From the NCBI RefSeq assembly GCF_003352165.1, contig NZ_CP029176.1:1488001-1552000 (forward strand): DNA of 64,000 nt. Direction: 5' to 3'. Position 1 is the first letter of the stretch, and every line of letters begins with the position of its first letter. The DNA comes from Acidibrevibacterium fodinaquatile. Its GTDB lineage: Bacteria > Pseudomonadota > Alphaproteobacteria > Acetobacterales > Acetobacteraceae. Position numbers and translations under genes: made by a program. Positions 62,373 to 64,000 of the stretch are shown one piece after another. The notes beneath the pieces are model-generated. The model ran no database searches. It was given only the letters and a program-made list of their open reading frames with translations, and was not told the DNA's origin.

Positions 62373-62610
62373 GCGAGAGTTTCATTTTTCGCTTGAAGGC
62401 TGCCGGGTCGAAAGGTTTGGGCTCGCCGCTGTTTTCGCCTTCTATCAAGGCTTGACGGATGCTGTCGATTGCGGCGCTGCGTTCCTGCTCGCGACGGATA
62501 AGGTCGCGGATATATTCGCTGTCATTGGTGTAGTGGCCATGGTCGATCTGCGCCTTAATCCAAGCATCCTGCTGGTCGGTCAAGGTGATAGTCTTGCGCA
62601 CAGTGCCCAT
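62365..62610 (-). CDS. parD: ParD-family antitoxin
   Basis: This 81-aa protein has TVRKTITLTDQQDAWIKAQI, DHGHYTNDSEYIRDLIRREQ and a C-terminal toxin-binding tail. The N-terminal ribbon-helix-helix should bind the promoter upstream (62611-62660, AT-rich). Confidence 0.92.
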   Translation of the reverse strand: MGTVRKTITLTDQQDAWIKAQIDHGHYTNDSEYIRDLIRREQERSAAIDSIRQALIEGENSGEPKPFDPAAFKRKMKLSHG

Positions 62611-62760
62611 GCTTCATCCACCCCGAGTGCAAAAATCATACTATCGGTGCATATTAGCGCATAAAAGCGTGCCACTCAAGTTTCATGGTTTCCATGTCAG
62701 TTTTAAGGCTATCTGCGTTTCCACTTGAAAAGCGCTCATCGGAATGAGCCTCGGCGCGGC

Positions 62761-62880
62761 TCAGCAGGCGACGGGGAGGAGGGTCAACTGTCGGAGGTTG
62801 CAGGCCCCCGCAACCACTTTTACCGAACTCGTAAACAAATCGGAACCAGCGCCGGCAACGGCGCCTGGCGTCGCCCCTGC
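62761..62880 (-). pseudogene. 3' end of a serine recombinase gene (copy of element A's)
   Basis: 120 bp nearly identical to 22160-22279, starting exactly at the stop codon, encode the tail FTSSVKVVAGACNLRQLTLL. The flanks differ on both sides. An IS66 element inserted right after it at 62884. It is a scar of a third element of the same family. Confidence 0.85.
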
Positions 62881-62968
62881 GCCGTAAGCGCAGCTCCGCG
62901 GTCCTTCTTCCGCTGAGCCGGACGGGTGTGCTTGGACGTCCTGGGTATGGGCTGTTCGAGCTATCGTT

Positions 62969-63418
62969 ATGGATGGCGTTGCCGACGACGCGAAGGGTGA
63001 GTTCCGGCGGATCGAGATGCTGACGGGTCCGGCCCGGCGGCGGCGTTGGTCGGAGGCGGAGAAGGCTCGGATTGTCGCCGAGACGCTGGTGCCCGGTGCA
63101 GTAGTGAGCGCGATCGCCCGCCGCTGGCAGGTTTGCCCGCAGCAGGTCTTCGGTTGGCGGCGTGCGGCGCGGGCGAGTGATGTGGCGCTGCCGACGAAGC
63201 CGGAGAGGCCGGCGTTCGTGCCGATCGTCAGTGCGGCCCCGGGGCCGATGGTGACCGAGGCCGCTTCGCCGACGCCGACGATGACCGCGCCGCCCGCGCT
63301 ACCCTCTGCGCCCGCCGTTGAGGTTACGCTTGCCGGGGCGGTGGTGCGGGTGGCGTCGGGCACGGACGGCGCGTTGCTGACGGCGGTGCTGCGCGCGGTG
63401 CCGGCCTCGGCGGCATGA
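62969..63418 (+). CDS. tnpA: IS66 TnpA accessory protein
   Basis: This 149-aa protein has TGPARRRRWSEAEKARIVAE, TLVPGAVVSAIARRWQVCPQ and QVFGWRR, the helix-turn-helix of IS66 TnpA. The C-terminal half is Pro/Ala-rich with VEVTLAGAVVRVASG. Its stop overlaps the tnpB start (ATGA). Confidence 0.92.
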   Translation: MDGVADDAKGEFRRIEMLTGPARRRRWSEAEKARIVAETLVPGAVVSAIARRWQVCPQQVFGWRRAARASDVALPTKPERPAFVPIVSAAPGPMVTEAASPTPTMTAPPALPSAPAVEVTLAGAVVRVASGTDGALLTAVLRAVPASAA

Positions 63419-63517
63419 TCGCGGTTTCCCCCGGCGTGCGGGTGTTGCTGGTGACCCGTCCGGTGGATTTCCGCAAGGGCGCGCACGGGCTGGCGGCGCT
63501 GGCGGCGGAGGTGCTGG
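63415..63517 (+). pseudogene. IS66 TnpB, truncated
   Basis: The frame starts MIAVSPGVRVLLVTRPVDFR, KGAHGLAALAAEVL, the conserved TnpB N-terminus, then changes to WYL-type sequence. About two-thirds of TnpB is lost. Confidence 0.85.
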
Positions 63518-63839
63518 ACCGCGGCTTTGCCCACGACGAGGCATTTTTGCTCGCCGACTACGCGGCGCAATCGTTTGGGGTGTTTCAGGAGCCGCCGGCT
63601 GGCTCTTTCACCCCAGCCAAACCCTGACCGACGAGGAGGATGGCAGCTTCACTGTCCGCTTTCGCGCTGGTGGGCTGCGGGAAATCTGTTGGCATCGGTT
63701 TACATGGAGCGATACGGTAACGATCATCGCGCCGGCGGCGTTGCGGCAGGAGATGCGGGAGATGCTGAGGGTGGCGTCGCAAGGGCATGGCTTCAATCAC
63801 GAATCTGCCGGCGAGTTGGGGGAAAAGCGGGATGACTGA
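63518..63839 (+). pseudogene. WYL-domain regulator, C-terminal remnant with internal deletion
   Basis: The residues LADYAAQSFGVFQ (first frame) and GWLFHPSQTLTDEEDGSFTV, FRAGGLREICWHRFTWSDTV, TIIAPAALRQEMREML (second frame) match the C-terminal part of WYL proteins. A deletion between FQE and GWLFHP shifts the frame and the whole front half is missing. WYL proteins often regulate defence genes, as would fit the following gene. Confidence 0.75.
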
Positions 63840-64000
63840 GGAAGAAATCAATGAACTCCTGCAGCAGTTTCCGGAGATGCGCAAGCTGGTAGCGCACCTT
63901 CTGCGCAGGCATGTCGACACGATTTTGAACGTGGGCGGTCGCGGCTATTACGAAAACCCGATGTCCGATCTTTTGGCGTTTTTTCTTGATCCCAGCGCCT
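63832..64000 (+). CDS. PD-(D/E)XK-nuclease-like protein, partial (runs off window)
   Basis: The ATG at 63832 overlaps the end of the WYL frame. The first 56 residues read MTEEEINELLQQFPEMRKLV, then NVGGRGYYENPMSDLLAFFL, DP. The E-N-x-x-S-D-L-L-A-F-x-L-D-P pattern is typical of the N-terminal helix of PDDEXK_4/20-type nuclease-like proteins linked to defence islands. The catalytic part lies beyond the window, so the call is tentative. Confidence 0.6.
   Translation, partial: MTEEEINELLQQFPEMRKLVAHLLRRHVDTILNVGGRGYYENPMSDLLAFFLDPSA

Larger units (their letters stand above)
62884..63517 (+). mobile_element. IS66-family element, 3' part missing
   Basis: The left end begins with GTAAGCG, the IS66 terminal motif, followed by tnpA and the start of tnpB. 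After about 34 codons of tnpB the sequence changes to a WYL-domain gene; tnpB end, tnpC and the right end are missing. Confidence 0.8.

Overview
The window is high-GC DNA from an alphaproteobacterium, plausibly Acetobacteraceae or another Rhodospirillales-type lineage. This rests on gene style only: a Caulobacter-type cpa/tad pilus locus, a Ti-type TraA relaxase, BrnT/BrnA and ParD/ParE modules, and DUF5681/DUF6634 proteins. No rRNA or housekeeping marker is present, so the genus is not fixed. Most of the window is accessory DNA.

1-7315: a truncated dehydrogenase 3' end is followed by tRNA-Lys(CTT). A 6.95-kb element is integrated in that tRNA and bounded by 46-bp direct repeats of its 3' half. 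All its genes lie on the minus strand: tyrosine integrase, an unknown protein, an HTH (Xis/AlpA-like) protein, a Toprim primase, a P-loop ATPase/helicase, and a chain of four overlapping small genes ending in a DUF5681 (TerS-like) gene. The 3' end of the ATPase gene carries 12 copies of a 9-bp iteron, TTTGCGTCA, read in several frames. The element looks like an autonomously replicating integrative element or phage satellite.

7349-21995: an insertion-sequence graveyard. Two nearly identical 2.76-kb nested elements (an IS110-type IS inside an IS256-type IS) lie in inverted orientation. They enclose the remains of an operon: the C-terminus of an unknown gene, an Lhr-like helicase, a 38-codon ORF split by an IS630-type element, and a frameshifted, truncated UvrD-like helicase. 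Fragments of IS1380 and IS3 elements, a VapC-type module broken by an ISAs1-type element, and an intact brnTA pair follow.

22160-49045: two related mobilizable elements in the same orientation. A (22160-32912) has a serine recombinase, small membrane protein, PEP-CTERM protein, Pro/Ala-rich secreted protein, DUF6634 protein, PD-(D/E)XK nuclease and full-length TraA-like relaxase. B (43543-49045) is a decayed relative with a frameshifted recombinase and a relaxase carrying two internal deletions. Between them lie an envelope or exopolysaccharide block (two acyltransferases, a large secreted protein, and a very AT-rich integral-membrane protein that may be a glycosyltransferase) and several toxin-antitoxin pairs.

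49207-60417: a tad/cpa Flp-pilus locus on the minus strand, from a TadG-like protein down to TadD. It includes a 56-aa Flp pilin gene at 57694-57864.

60690-64000: further debris: an IS5 remnant, an AT-rich multiply frameshifted gene with a C-terminal EPSS-type anchor, a brnA scrap, a parDE pair, a 120-bp copy of the recombinase 3' end, a truncated IS66 element, a damaged WYL-domain gene and the start of a PD-(D/E)XK-nuclease-like gene running off the window.
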